Source of the DNA: Bacillus massilinigeriensis | Lineage (GTDB): Bacteria > Bacillota > Bacilli > Bacillales > Cytobacillaceae | Direction of reading: 5' to 3' | DNA: 64,000 bases | NCBI RefSeq assembly: GCF_900117315.1 | Contig: NZ_LT630337.1 | Span: forward strand, 2,675,601-2,739,600 | Shown: in pieces, positions 53,945 through 64,000 of the stretch | Layout of the letters: the number at the start of each line of letters is the position of its first letter | Position numbering within the stretch: position 1 is the first letter of the stretch | Translations under genes and position numbers: made by a program | Notes under the pieces: model-generated | What the model was told of the DNA's origin: nothing | Seen by the model: only the letters and a program-made list of their open reading frames with translations | The model's database searches: none

Positions 53945-55231
53945 TTACAGTAGGCTGTTAAGATGGTCGAAGAAGTTTGGGTAAGATACAGAGATTGCTT
54001 CTTTGTTTTCAAGATAGACCGTTTCTTTACTAATAAGGGAAGCAACTGCTAGCATCATGCCGATTCGATGATCCCCATGGCTTGACACCTCACCGCCAGA
54101 TAGTGATTGATTGCCATAAATAATCATTCCATCACTAGTAGCCTCGATATTAACTCCAAGCTTAGTAAGTTCATTCACTACCGTATCAATTCGGTTGGTT
54201 TCCTTGACCTTTAATTCTTCGGCATCCTTGATTATGGTTGTTCCTTCTGCTTGGGTTGCAAGAAGTGCAATGACCGGTATTTCATCTATTAACCGAGGAA
54301 TTAAATCTCCTTCAATGACCGTACCCTTCAATTGGGAGGAACGAATCGTTATGTCTCCACAAGGCTCAAAAATTTCATTCTTATTTATTTTCACAGAAAA
54401 ATCTGCACCCATTGCCTCAAGTACATCCATAATACCAGTCCGTGTAGGATTGAGGCCAACGTTCAACAAGGTAATTTCACTGTTTGGCACAATAGCCCCT
54501 GCGACTAGAAAAAAGGCTGCTGAAGAAATATCTCCAGGAACATTAATATGTGTACCTGTAAGAGTTTGCCCACCATCTAGCTCTACTATTTTTCCCTCGA
54601 CCTTTATCTCTCCGCCAAATTTCTTAATCATCCGTTCCGTGTGATCCCTTGTTTTTGCAGGCTCAATGATGGTGGTCTTTCCTCTGGCCTGTAGACCGGC
54701 AAATAATAAAGAAGACTTAACCTGGGCACTTGCAACTGGCAATTGGTATTCAATCCCCTTTAATTCACCCCCACGAACTGATAATGGTGTGAATTTCCCT
54801 TCCTGTCTGCCATCAATCAAGGCTCCCATTTCCCTTAAAGGTTTTGTCACCCTTGTCATAGGTCTCTTTCCTATTGAATGATCTCCTACAAGACTAGAAA
54901 AAAATGGCCTTCCAGATAAAATACCTAGCATTAATCGGATGGTTGTCCCCGAATTCCCAACATCTAATACCTCTATTGGTTCTGTTAAACCTTCTAAACC
55001 CTTCCCCTCAATGGTGACTTCACTATCGTTTTGAATAATCTTAACCCCGAGCTTACGAAAGCAGGAAATGGTACTTAAACAATCATCCCCCAAAAGGAAA
55101 TTGCTTACGGTTGTTTTCCCATGAGCGATTGCTCCGAACATGATAGAGCGATGGGAGATTGATTTATCACCAGGAACAGAGATTACTCCAGTTAATTTAT
55201 TAATATTTGAAATAAGTTCTTTTCTTTCCAC
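53945..55231 (-). CDS. aroA: 3-phosphoshikimate 1-carboxyvinyltransferase (EPSP synthase)
   Basis: 428 residues. It joins shikimate 3-phosphate and phosphoenolpyruvate, the sixth shikimate step. [29 protein letters not shown] and KRPMTRV are visible. The start is GTG after GGGGG. It is called aroE in older B. subtilis naming. It is the last gene of the supra-operon. Confidence 0.95.
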   Translation of the reverse strand: MERKELISNINKLTGVISVPGDKSISHRSIMFGAIAHGKTTVSNFLLGDDCLSTISCFRKLGVKIIQNDSEVTIEGKGLEGLTEPIEVLDVGNSGTTIRLMLGILSGRPFFSSLVGDHSIGKRPMTRVTKPLREMGALIDGRQEGKFTPLSVRGGELKGIEYQLPVASAQVKSSLLFAGLQARGKTTIIEPAKTRDHTERMIKKFGGEIKVEGKIVELDGGQTLTGTHINVPGDISSAAFFLVAGAIVPNSEITLLNVGLNPTRTGIMDVLEAMGADFSVKINKNEIFEPCGDITIRSSQLKGTVIEGDLIPRLIDEIPVIALLATQAEGTTIIKDAEELKVKETNRIDTVVNELTKLGVNIEATSDGMIIYGNQSLSGGEVSSHGDHRIGMMLAVASLISKETVYLENKEAISVSYPNFFDHLNSLL

Positions 55232-55277
55232 ACGAATCCCCCTCTAAAAGTATTTTCCACGAGTTGTCTATAAGAAG

Positions 55278-56384
55278 TTATGGCTCCATAGAGGTTTCAT
55301 AATTGGAATAGTGCCTAATGCATTGATCAGCCCTCATGCGATCCTCTTCGGTTTGGAAGCTGATAACAAGGGCACCAATAATATCTTCTCTCGTCTCAAG
55401 AATACGTATGTTTACGATACTTATTTTTTCTTTTGCTAGGAAGCCTGTTATTTCTGAGATAATCCCTGGGTAATCGGGAATATCTACGAATAAATCATAA
55501 AAGGCTGGAATTGCGCCTTTTTCCTTTTGTGGTAATTCATCGCGAAATTGTTTTGCCTGGTTAAAGTATTGAAAAATCGCATCCTCATTCTCAGCCTCGA
55601 GCATACAAGTGATTTTTTCCATCTCTTGCTGCCATTTTTCTAACAGGTCTAGTAGTACACTCTTATTATGTAGAAGTATATCCTTCCACATGGCAGGACT
55701 ACTAGAGGCAATTCTTGTTATGTCGCGAAACCCTCCGGCTGCAAGTCTAGAAACAAGCTTTTTATCCTGACTAGTTTGTTCTGCTTGGTGTACAAGGGAT
55801 GCGGCAATCACATGAGGAAAATGACTGATTACCCCGGTCAAATAATCGTGCTCCTCAGGTGATAAGATTAAAAATTTTGCATTAGTCCCTATTAACCAAT
55901 TCTTTAAAAGCTCAACCTTTGAAGGCTGAATATCTACTTCAGGTGTTAATAAATAAAACGCATTCTCAAATAAGATTGATTTTGCAGCGCTCACACCACT
56001 TTTATGCGAACCAGCCATTGGGTGCCCGCCAATAAAAGTAACCCCTTTATCCTTTAAACATTTCGATGCTTTGACAATTTCCGTCTTTGTACTTCCCGCA
56101 TCAGTAACAATTACATCCTTCTTTAAAGGAATGGAACAAAGAAGATCGAGTATTTTTACAGCCTCATTCACGGGTGTTGAAATAATAATTATGTCGGCCT
56201 CTTTAGCCCCTTCTTCAATGGTTTGTGCAATCGTATCAATGACGCCCAACATTTTTCCAAGCTTACATTGTTCACTATTAATATCATATCCTATAACAAC
56301 AGATTCCTTATGCTCCTTCTTAATGCAAAGAGCAATAGAACCTCCGATTAAACCTAACCCTATGACAAAAACTCGACCCTTCAA
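55278..56384 (-). CDS. tyrA: Prephenate dehydrogenase with ACT domain
   Basis: 368 residues. The NAD-binding GLGLIGGSIAL is followed by the helical core with GGHPMAGSHKSG and SHFPHVIAASL, and a C-terminal ACT domain (about 295-365; YPGIISEITGFLAKEKISI) for tyrosine feedback. The start is TTG, 7 nt after GTGGGTG. It catalyses oxidative decarboxylation to 4-hydroxyphenylpyruvate. Confidence 0.95.
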   Translation of the reverse strand: MKGRVFVIGLGLIGGSIALCIKKEHKESVVIGYDINSEQCKLGKMLGVIDTIAQTIEEGAKEADIIIISTPVNEAVKILDLLCSIPLKKDVIVTDAGSTKTEIVKASKCLKDKGVTFIGGHPMAGSHKSGVSAAKSILFENAFYLLTPEVDIQPSKVELLKNWLIGTNAKFLILSPEEHDYLTGVISHFPHVIAASLVHQAEQTSQDKKLVSRLAAGGFRDITRIASSSPAMWKDILLHNKSVLLDLLEKWQQEMEKITCMLEAENEDAIFQYFNQAKQFRDELPQKEKGAIPAFYDLFVDIPDYPGIISEITGFLAKEKISIVNIRILETREDIIGALVISFQTEEDRMRADQCIRHYSNYETSMEP

Positions 56385-56418
56385 GGGAAAACACCCACTT
56401 TATTTTTACATAGCAACT

Positions 56419-57519
56419 TTAAGAAAGCGCCTTAATATGTGATAAATATTCCTTTAACATGTTTAACAAACCATCATTTTGTTCCTTCGATCCGACGGTA
56501 ATTCTTACGGCAGTTGGGAAGCCTAATGCATTCCCAGAACGAACGATATAGCCTCTTTCTAACAAATATTGAAACACTTCATTTCCTTGCCTATTAAAAT
56601 CAATTAATATGAAATTAGCTTGTGAAGGGTAGTATTTCAATCCGTTTTCCTCACAAAAATCATAAAATTGCTGAAGTCCTTCTCGATTTGTTTTTCTACA
56701 AAACTCAACAAAATCTTGATCCTTTATAGCTTGAGCTGCAACCATTTGACCTAGTGTATTGGTGTTAAAAGGCCCCCTTGCAGGTTCTAATGATAGGATT
56801 ACCTCAGGATTACTTACACCGTAGCCAACTCGGAAGCTGGCTAAGCCATAAATTTTTGAGAAGGTTCTTAAAACAATTAAATTTTCAAACACATCAATTA
56901 AATCAATGGAGTTATAGTAATCGTCTGCGACGACATACTCATAGTAAGCCTCATCAAGTACCACCAAAGTCGTTTTAGGTACCTTGTTTAAAAATGAAAT
57001 AAGTCTTTCTTCAGGGATATAGGTTCCTGTTGGATTATTTGGGCTACAGAGCCAAACCACATTTGTTCTATCATCTATAGCATCCAACATTTTATCTAAA
57101 TCATGTTCACCATTAATTAATGGAATTTCTCTAATCTCCCCTGCACCATCGATAATCGCATTATGCTTATATTGAGAAAAGGTTGGAGAAGCCATTACTG
57201 TGTTATATTTCGGGTCGAGTAGAGCTCTTGAAATCATTGAAATAATTTCATCCGATCCGCAGCCAAAAATCAATTGATTAGGATTCACATGTAAAAATTC
57301 AGCTAAATCCGAACGAATATCTGTCGCATATCCATCTGGATATTTTTCAAAATCCCCTGCATTCATTAATACTTCTTTAACTTTTTTCGAACATCCAAAC
57401 GGGTTCTCATTTGAAGCAAGCTTTGTTATTTCCTTTAATCCATATTGTCGCTTGACCTCTCCAATTGTTTTTCCTGGCTGGTATGGAGTTAAGGTTAATA
57501 ATTGTTCTTTCCATCTCAT
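56419..57519 (-). CDS. hisC: Histidinol-phosphate/aromatic aminotransferase
   Basis: 366 residues, PLP class II. LASNENPFGCS and the lysine segment RTFSKIYGLASFRVGY are visible, and the terminal arginine segment is AVRITVG. In Bacillus HisC also transaminates prephenate-derived keto acids in phenylalanine and tyrosine synthesis, which fits its place beside tyrA. The start is the ATG at 57519 after GAGGTGG; the longest frame begins 39 nt upstream. trp genes are absent upstream. Confidence 0.95.
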   Translation of the reverse strand: MRWKEQLLTLTPYQPGKTIGEVKRQYGLKEITKLASNENPFGCSKKVKEVLMNAGDFEKYPDGYATDIRSDLAEFLHVNPNQLIFGCGSDEIISMISRALLDPKYNTVMASPTFSQYKHNAIIDGAGEIREIPLINGEHDLDKMLDAIDDRTNVVWLCSPNNPTGTYIPEERLISFLNKVPKTTLVVLDEAYYEYVVADDYYNSIDLIDVFENLIVLRTFSKIYGLASFRVGYGVSNPEVILSLEPARGPFNTNTLGQMVAAQAIKDQDFVEFCRKTNREGLQQFYDFCEENGLKYYPSQANFILIDFNRQGNEVFQYLLERGYIVRSGNALGFPTAVRITVGSKEQNDGLLNMLKEYLSHIKALS

Positions 57520-57614
57520 TTGATTTTCCACCTCATTACAGAGCTTATTCGATATCAATTTAAAGCGCTAAAGTATTTTTATTTTACCATACCTATCAAA
57601 AATCGGCGAATCTT

Positions 57615-57986
57615 TTATTCATTTTCTAGTTTTAAATCAGGCCGTAAGCCCATTGCACCCTCTTGGTACACATGTTGTATTTCTTTTTGAGTTTGAAAGG
57701 TATTTACATGAGCCATAATGCGAATACATTGTTTTAGTGAAGCTTCAACAGGGATCTCACGCATGCACATGACTGGTACGTAGGTCCAGCCTTCAAGCGA
57801 TCGAATGGCTTTCGCTGGAAAAGCTGCTGTAATATCCTCCGTTACTGAAATGAATACGGATGCTACATTATCTGGTTCTATTTTATTTTTTTCAATCATT
57901 TCCTTGATAAGTTTTTCAGTCGCATGCACAATCTCCTGTTCTGAATTCTCCGTAACCGTTGTTGCGCCTCTAATACCTCTAATCAT
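57615..57986 (-). CDS. aroH: Chorismate mutase, AroH type
   Basis: 123 residues, monofunctional trimeric mutase. MIRGIRGATTV, VSVTEDITAAFPA-like VFISVTEDITAAFPAK and PVMCMREIPV carry the substrate arginines. Its ATG overlaps the aroB stop by 4 nt. Confidence 0.95.
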   Translation of the reverse strand: MIRGIRGATTVTENSEQEIVHATEKLIKEMIEKNKIEPDNVASVFISVTEDITAAFPAKAIRSLEGWTYVPVMCMREIPVEASLKQCIRIMAHVNTFQTQKEIQHVYQEGAMGLRPDLKLENE

Positions 57987-59077
57987 TTACTAACCCCCTT
58001 TGCTTGAAATTCCTCAAGCTTTTTCAAAAGTAGGGTGTCCTCAATTTCTTCAATCTTTGGAACACCGATTTTTTCTAACAGGACAAAACGGACCTTTTGC
58101 CCAATCGATTTTTTATCTAATTTCATTCTGTTCAATAGCCTTTGGGAATCCAATTGCTCTGGCAAATCAGTCATAAAGCCCAATTTATTCAACCAATCCA
58201 CTAACTCTTTTGTATGAAATGAAAAATCTAGGAGATCACGGCTTAATTGAATGGCAAATATCATCCCAATCGCCACTGCTTCCCCATGAGTAATACGGCC
58301 ATATCCAAGTTCTGCTTCAATGGCATGACCCAGAGTATGTCCTAAGTTAAGGTAGGCGCGAACTCCAGTTTCTTTTTCGTCTTCTGAGACAATAGACCCT
58401 TTGATTTTCATTCCTTGAGAAAGAAAATAGGATAAATGCTCAGATGATAGTGTTTCCAATGAATCGATATGAGTGAGTAACCAATCGTAAAATTCTTCAT
58501 CATTAATAAGGGCTTCTTTGACTACCTCTGCAAAGCCTGACCTCTTTTCAACTAACGGCAAGGACTCTAGGAAGTCTAAGTCGTAAATAACAGCCTCAGG
58601 TTGGTGAAACACTCCTATCAAATTCTTTCCTAATGGATGATTAATGGCCACCTTGCCACCAACAGCGCTATCATGAGCAAGGATTGTCGTTGGAATTTGA
58701 ATGAAAGGTATACCTCGCATAAAAGTTCCTGCTACAAAGCCACTGACATCACCAACAGCCCCCCCACCAAGGGAAAGTATCATCGACTTTCGATCTAATT
58801 TCTGTTCTAGGGCGAAGGTCAATAGTTGATAATAGATGTCAAATGTTTTTGCCTTTTCACCACTAGGAACAACATAAGAGATAACAGAATCAAAGTCGGC
58901 CATTTTTTCTTCAAAAGTCGATAGATGTAATTTTGCTATATTTTCGTCAGTTATGATCAGTAATTTGGTTACACTTGGAAAATTCTTTTTAAGAAAAGGA
59001 GCTAATTTATCACTAGCTCCATGATCGATTATCGTTGGATATTGCTTTGATTGTGTATGAATGGTAAAAGTATTCAT
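57983..59077 (-). CDS. aroB: 3-dehydroquinate synthase
   Basis: 364 residues, NAD- and zinc-dependent. SLGGGAVGDVSGFVAGTFMR and NLGHTLGHAIEAELGYG (zinc histidine) are visible. The ATG at 59077 shares its first base with the aroC stop (TGATG) and follows GAGGGAA. Confidence 0.95.
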   Translation of the reverse strand: MNTFTIHTQSKQYPTIIDHGASDKLAPFLKKNFPSVTKLLIITDENIAKLHLSTFEEKMADFDSVISYVVPSGEKAKTFDIYYQLLTFALEQKLDRKSMILSLGGGAVGDVSGFVAGTFMRGIPFIQIPTTILAHDSAVGGKVAINHPLGKNLIGVFHQPEAVIYDLDFLESLPLVEKRSGFAEVVKEALINDEEFYDWLLTHIDSLETLSSEHLSYFLSQGMKIKGSIVSEDEKETGVRAYLNLGHTLGHAIEAELGYGRITHGEAVAIGMIFAIQLSRDLLDFSFHTKELVDWLNKLGFMTDLPEQLDSQRLLNRMKLDKKSIGQKVRFVLLEKIGVPKIEEIEDTLLLKKLEEFQAKGVSK

Positions 59078-60249
59078 CAAAATTCCCTCGCATATTGACG
59101 TTGTTGATCAATGGTTTGCTTTAAAGTTTCGAATCTATCGGAATAAAATTGTTCAACGAGAGCTGAAGCTAATTCCCAAGCAACAACACTCTCCGCTACC
59201 ACTGCAGCAGCTGGAACAGCACAGCTATCTGATCTCTCAATACTTGCTGCAAAAGGTTCCTTCGTTTCGATATCTACGCTTTGAAGTGGCTTATATAATG
59301 TTGGGATTGGTTTCATAACTCCTCTGACAATAATCGGCATTCCAGTGGTCATTCCACCTTCAAAGCCTCCTAAACGATTAGTTTTTCTAGAATAGCCTAC
59401 TTCCTTCTCCCAAATAATTTCATCATGAACCTCACTGCCGGGTTTTCGAGCAGCTTCAAACCCAATGCCAAATTCTACTCCTTTAAATGCGTTTATACTG
59501 ACTATGGCCCCAGCAATCTTTGCATCTAGCTTTCGATCATAGTGAACATAGCTGCCAACTCCAGCAGGCATGCCCTCCACAATCACTTCAACAATGCCTC
59601 CGATTGAATCACCATTATTCTTTGCGTCATCAATCGCCTTCATCATTTCTTGTTCTGCTTCCTTATCTAAACAACGGACAGGGGAGGCTTCAGTTATTTC
59701 CTGCACCTCTTTTAGAGAGTTGTATGTATGTACCTTTGACTGAACCCCCCCGATTTCTACTACATGTGAAGCAACCTGTATCCCTAATAATGCTAAAAGC
59801 TTTTTGGCTACAGCACCAGCAGCCACTCGTACGGTTGTTTCTCTGGCTGAAGATCTCTCCAAGACGTTTCTCATATCTCGATGTCCATACTTCATTGCCC
59901 CATTCAAATCAGCATGTCCAGGTCGAGGTCTAGTAATCTTCCGCTTTATTTCCTCTTCTTCATCTGAATTAATAGGATCCTGACCCATAATTTTCGTCCA
60001 GTGCTTCCAATCATTATTTTGAACTATTAGTGAAACAGGGGAACCTAATGTATATCCATGTCGAATTCCACCTGTCATTTGAACCAAATCTTTTTCAATT
60101 TGCATTCTTCGGCCTCTACCATGCCCTTTTTGTCTTCTTAATAGTTCCGTATTAATATCTTCAGTTGTTAATGGCATCCCAGCAGGAAGACCTTCTATAA
60201 TTGTTGTTAACTGGGGTCCATGGGACTCACCGGCTGTTAAATATCGCAA
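59077..60249 (-). CDS. aroC: Chorismate synthase
   Basis: 390 residues, FMN-dependent. [23 protein letters not shown] and [10 protein letters not shown] are visible, as are [17 protein letters not shown] and [12 protein letters not shown]. The start is TTG at 60249, 8 nt after AGGGGG, giving [12 protein letters not shown] as in B. subtilis; the upstream TTG would translate the ribosome site. It is named aroF in older B. subtilis lists. Confidence 0.95.
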   Translation of the reverse strand: MRYLTAGESHGPQLTTIIEGLPAGMPLTTEDINTELLRRQKGHGRGRRMQIEKDLVQMTGGIRHGYTLGSPVSLIVQNNDWKHWTKIMGQDPINSDEEEEIKRKITRPRPGHADLNGAMKYGHRDMRNVLERSSARETTVRVAAGAVAKKLLALLGIQVASHVVEIGGVQSKVHTYNSLKEVQEITEASPVRCLDKEAEQEMMKAIDDAKNNGDSIGGIVEVIVEGMPAGVGSYVHYDRKLDAKIAGAIVSINAFKGVEFGIGFEAARKPGSEVHDEIIWEKEVGYSRKTNRLGGFEGGMTTGMPIIVRGVMKPIPTLYKPLQSVDIETKEPFAASIERSDSCAVPAAAVVAESVVAWELASALVEQFYSDRFETLKQTIDQQRQYAREF

Positions 60250-60443
60250 AACTCTTTCCCCCTTCAACCTATTAAAGGATTATGTATCAATATATCATAT
60301 GAAATAAAATAAAAATAGTAAAGATTGAAAATTCGAATCCTTCCCAGAAGCTTTTATAGTTGATTGTTGCCATTTTATCATGTTATGGATTAACGACCAA
60401 CTAAGGAAGTAAATATATTTTTACAAACAACGAAGACTCATTG

Positions 60444-60472
60444 AAAGAAAAAAGAGCCTCATTCGGCTCTTT
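60444..60472 (-). terminator. Terminator of cheR
   Basis: AAAGAGCC (60451-60458) pairs with GGCTCTTT (60465-60472); TTTTTTC follows on the minus strand. Confidence 0.9.
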
Positions 60473-60478
60473 CTAGGA

Positions 60479-61288
<810 letters not shown>

Positions 61289-61387
61289 TCAATTATATCG
61301 AATTAATGGAATCTCGTACCGTTTTTTATTTTTGTTTCAAAAATTTGTCATTCTCTTTTTTCAAGTATCGGCGTATCCGTTTACAAA

Positions 61388-61417
61388 AAAATACTTGTAC
61401 AAGTGTACAAGTATTTT
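61388..61417 (-). terminator. Terminator of ndk
   Basis: AAAATACTTGTAC (61388-61400) pairs exactly with GTACAAGTATTTT (61405-61417); seven T residues follow on the minus strand. Confidence 0.9.
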
Positions 61418-61426
61418 TCAATTTCT

Positions 61427-61873
61427 TTAGTAAACCCACTCACTAATAAGTTTTGAGTAGTCGACTAATTCTTCTTGTTGAAAGAATAAGTTGATTTCTC
61501 TTTCAGCACTTTCTGGTGAGTCTGAACCATGAATGACATTTTTTCCAACGGTTGCAGCGTAATCTCCACGAATGGTTCCTGGTGCTGCGTCCTTTGGATT
61601 GGTAGAACCCATCATTAGGCGTGCTGTTGCAATAACATTTTCCCCTTCCCAAACCATTGCAAACACTGGACCTGAAGTAATAAAGTCTACTAATTCGCCA
61701 AAGAAGGGACGTTCTTTATGCTCGCCATAATGTTGCTCTGCTAATTCATTGGAGATGCTCATTAATTTAGCACCAACAAGACGAAAGCCTTTCTTTTCAA
61801 ATCGTGCAACAATTTCACCAATTAGATTGCGTTGTACCCCATCTGGTTTTACCATTAAAAAAGTTTTTTCCAT
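61427..61873 (-). CDS. ndk: Nucleoside diphosphate kinase
   Basis: 148 residues. [25 protein letters not shown] and the active-site histidine in [16 protein letters not shown] are visible. It balances NTP pools. Menaquinone genes lie upstream and cheR downstream. Confidence 0.97.
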   Translation of the reverse strand: MEKTFLMVKPDGVQRNLIGEIVARFEKKGFRLVGAKLMSISNELAEQHYGEHKERPFFGELVDFITSGPVFAMVWEGENVIATARLMMGSTNPKDAAPGTIRGDYAATVGKNVIHGSDSPESAEREINLFFQQEELVDYSKLISEWVY

Positions 61874-61965
61874 TTATCCCACTCCTAATGACACTATGTA
61901 TATGGATTGTATTTCATTAACAGTCCACGAAAATATTATCATTGTTTAGAAAATTTAGCAATATC

Positions 61966-62928
61966 CTAAAATTTTCGCTTGCCGATAAAATTCGCAATAT
62001 CCCTTAGTGCACGTTTTGCTTTGTTTTGTGGGAGTTCTTCAACTATTCTTAAAGCCTTATTTAAATAATGATCACTAACAGCCATTGACTTTTCAATCAC
62101 ATCAGACTGTTTAATCAAAGAGATGATACGATCCATCTCACTTCGAGAAGTGTTTTCATGAACCTTACATATCTCCTCTCGAAGAATGGGATCCTCCATT
62201 GCATATAGAACAGGCAGGGTAATATTCCCTTGTAATAAGTCTCCACCAGCAGGTTTCCCTAACTCTTTTTCTGTTCCTGTAAAATCAAGAATATCATCAA
62301 TAATTTGATAGCTCATGCCGACATAATATCCAAACTGAAATAATTTCTTCTGAACCCTCTCATCCACATCAGCCGCTATCGCTCCTAATCTACAGCTAGC
62401 AGCAATAAGAAGAGCCGTTTTACGTTTTATTCTTCTAAAGTAATCTCTAATATTCTGATCAAATCTGTATTTATCTTTTATTTGCTCAATCTCGCCAATC
62501 GTTAACTCAACCATTGTATTTGACAATATTTTATGTGCGTCGGGATTCTTAATTTCTGTCATTAATTCTACCGCTCTTGCAAAAATATAATCTCCCGTAT
62601 ACATAGCCACTTTATTATCCCACTTGGTATTAATAGTAGGTCTGCCACGTCTAAGTTCTGCATCATCAATAACATCATCATGAACAAGGGAAGCCATATG
62701 AATCAGTTCAAGTGCAACAGCAACATTCTTAATCTTATTAATATCATACTGGCCAAATTTTCCAGATAGTAATACAAAAATAGGGCGAATTCTTTTCCCG
62801 CCCGCTTGTAATAATTGCAAGGATGCTTGATGTAGAATTGGCGACTCAGCATGAATCGTTTCTTCGAGTGATTTTTCAATTATATTTATATCTTGATTTA
62901 AAAATGATAACATCATTTGTAATTTCAT
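61966..62928 (-). CDS. hepT: Heptaprenyl diphosphate synthase component II
   Basis: 320 residues, trans-prenyltransferase catalytic subunit. First aspartate-rich motif DDVIDDAELRRGRP, second QIIDDILDF, with GGKRIRP near the N-terminus. With component I (HepS) it makes the C35 side chain of menaquinone-7. ATG follows AGGGTGAAG. Confidence 0.95.
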   Translation of the reverse strand: MKLQMMLSFLNQDINIIEKSLEETIHAESPILHQASLQLLQAGGKRIRPIFVLLSGKFGQYDINKIKNVAVALELIHMASLVHDDVIDDAELRRGRPTINTKWDNKVAMYTGDYIFARAVELMTEIKNPDAHKILSNTMVELTIGEIEQIKDKYRFDQNIRDYFRRIKRKTALLIAASCRLGAIAADVDERVQKKLFQFGYYVGMSYQIIDDILDFTGTEKELGKPAGGDLLQGNITLPVLYAMEDPILREEICKVHENTSRSEMDRIISLIKQSDVIEKSMAVSDHYLNKALRIVEELPQNKAKRALRDIANFIGKRKF

Positions 62929-63019
62929 ATGACTTCACCCTGATTAAAAAAATCCTTTACATTACGTACGTTATAATGGATTCCTGACTATTTGTTTTAG
63001 AAAAAATGCCTACTTTTTC

Positions 63020-63721
63020 CTATTTCCGTCCAAAATGGACTGCAGCTGCTCCACCGCTGTAAGGTTTATAGGTGACCTCTTTAAAGCCAGCCTGTTTAAA
63101 TAATTTTGCCAGTTCTTTCATATTAGGAAAATCACGGGCAGATTCTTGTAACCAAGAATACTCTTTATAGCTTTTTGCAAATAGCTTTCCAAATAAAGGC
63201 ATGATGAACCGAAAATAAAAATAGAATAGCTGCTTATAACCAAATAAGGTTGGCTGGGATGTTTCTAAGCATACAGCGACTCCTGTTGGCTTTAGAACAC
63301 GATGCATCTCTTTTAATACTTGCAGATAATCTGGAACATTTCTTAATCCAAATCCAATTGTCACATAATCAAATGTTTCATCTTCAAACGGAAGCTCCAT
63401 AGCATTTCCGTGTATTAATGATACTTGATCTAAATGCATGCTTTTAACTTTTTCTTCCCCGACCTTTAGCATATTTTTGCTAAAATCTAAGCCCACTACT
63501 TTTCCTGTCGGACCCACTTCATTCGCTAAGGCAATCGTCCAATCAGCTGTTCCGCAACAAACATCTAGGGCAACTTTCCCTTTTTGGACATTCATTCGAT
63601 TCATGGTATCCTTCCGCCATCTAAGATGCTGTTTAAAGCTAATGACAGAATTCATCTTATCATAATTATCCGAAATATTTTCAAAGACATGATGGACACG
63701 TTCTTCCTTTGAATGCTGCAT
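63020..63721 (-). CDS. menG: Demethylmenaquinone methyltransferase
   Basis: 233 residues, SAM methyltransferase of the UbiE/MenG family. [15 protein letters not shown] (SAM loop) and [20 protein letters not shown] are visible. It performs the last menaquinone step, serving the qcr complex in this window. It follows hepS by 3 nt. Confidence 0.96.
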   Translation of the reverse strand: MQHSKEERVHHVFENISDNYDKMNSVISFKQHLRWRKDTMNRMNVQKGKVALDVCCGTADWTIALANEVGPTGKVVGLDFSKNMLKVGEEKVKSMHLDQVSLIHGNAMELPFEDETFDYVTIGFGLRNVPDYLQVLKEMHRVLKPTGVAVCLETSQPTLFGYKQLFYFYFRFIMPLFGKLFAKSYKEYSWLQESARDFPNMKELAKLFKQAGFKEVTYKPYSGGAAAVHFGRK

Positions 63722-63724
63722 CTT

Positions 63725-64000
63725 TTACCCTTCTTCCACAAACGTTCTAGCCAATTGTTTATTTTCATTTAATAAAGAATGTATACTTTGCCTAAGAAAA
63801 TCATTAATAAATGGAATCTTATTAGCTTCACTTTCAATCATTTCAGCCAACTTTTCAATATAATGATCAAAAACGATTATATTAGAATTTTGTTTACCAT
63901 TTGAACCTTTTGTAAAAGCTTTTCCACTAGTGGACAAAAATAACTTATTGATACCATCAAAAATGATTGAGGTTCCATATTGAAGATACGTTCTTCTCTC
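63725..64000 (-). CDS. hepS: Heptaprenyl diphosphate synthase component I, C-terminal part
   Basis: The frame is open to the window edge: 91 residues of the C-terminus, starting ERRTYLQYGTSIIFDG at base 64000 and ending LARTFVEEG. HepS is the non-catalytic regulatory subunit of the two-part synthase. The 5' two-thirds lies outside the window. Identification rests on position and the hepS-menG-hepT order. Confidence 0.85.
   Translation of the reverse strand, partial: ERRTYLQYGTSIIFDGINKLFLSTSGKAFTKGSNGKQNSNIIVFDHYIEKLAEMIESEANKIPFINDFLRQSIHSLLNENKQLARTFVEEG

Overview
The window is low-GC DNA from an endospore-forming Bacillaceae (Bacillus in the broad sense). The evidence is gene order: from ypwA at the left to hepS at the right edge it follows the classic Bacillus subtilis block ypwA-ypvA-ypsC-(rnpB)-gpsB-ypsA-cotD-yprB-yprA ... 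yppG-yppF-yppE-yppD-sspM-yppC-recU-ponA-ypoC-nth-dnaD-aspB-ypmB-ypmA-dinG-panDCB-birA-cca-bshA-bshB1-mgsA-dapB-ypjDC-ypjBA-qcrCBA-ypiFBA-aroA-tyrA-hisC-aroH-aroB-aroC-cheR-ndk-hepT-menG-hepS. Spore genes (cotD, sspM, ypjB, yppG), GpsB, bacillithiol genes and menaquinone-linked respiration agree with this. Coordinates use starts chosen by Shine-Dalgarno spacing, and several genes begin with GTG or TTG.

Left part (1-8000) is partly accessory. It holds a CheX-like chemotaxis phosphatase, a previously uncalled 42-residue zinc-ribbon gene, a three-gene ba3-type cytochrome oxidase operon, and a DUF2249 cluster. That cluster is one divergent DUF2249 gene plus an operon of two DUF2249 genes, a 12-helix NnrS/heme-copper-like membrane protein and a DUF59 Fe-S assembly factor. 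A second accessory insert (19.5-22.5 kb) has a Crp/Fnr-family regulator, a class III hybrid-cluster protein (hcp) and an Hsp20.

The most coherent new observation links these parts. Four near-perfect TGTGA-N6-TCACA sites lie upstream of the ba3 operon, the divergent DUF2249 gene, the DUF2249 operon and hcp. In every case a -10-like hexamer begins 29.5 nt from the site centre, the geometry of class II (-41.5) activation. I infer one low-oxygen or nitrosative-stress regulon whose activator may be the local Crp/Fnr protein, which lacks an Fnr-type cysteine cluster.

The middle (8-36 kb) holds DNA repair and cell-envelope housekeeping: two DinG-family helicases, MrfA/MrfB with a LexA-like box in the promoter, RecU, Nth, DnaD, PonA, RNase P RNA, and a PAS-GGDEF-EAL protein. 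The 36-39 kb region has panBCD with two RNA features: an element matching the Bacillaceae-1 RNA motif after panD, and a terminator-containing leader before panB.

The right part (39-64 kb) carries biotin ligase, CCA enzyme, bacillithiol synthesis, methylglyoxal synthase, dapB, the menaquinol:cytochrome c reductase (qcrABC), the chorismate/tyrosine supra-operon and menaquinone side-chain genes. Two usual residents are missing from their B. subtilis positions: trpEDCFBA between aroH and hisC, and asnS between dnaD and aspB. I saw no prophage, intact insertion sequence, CRISPR array, tRNA or rRNA gene.
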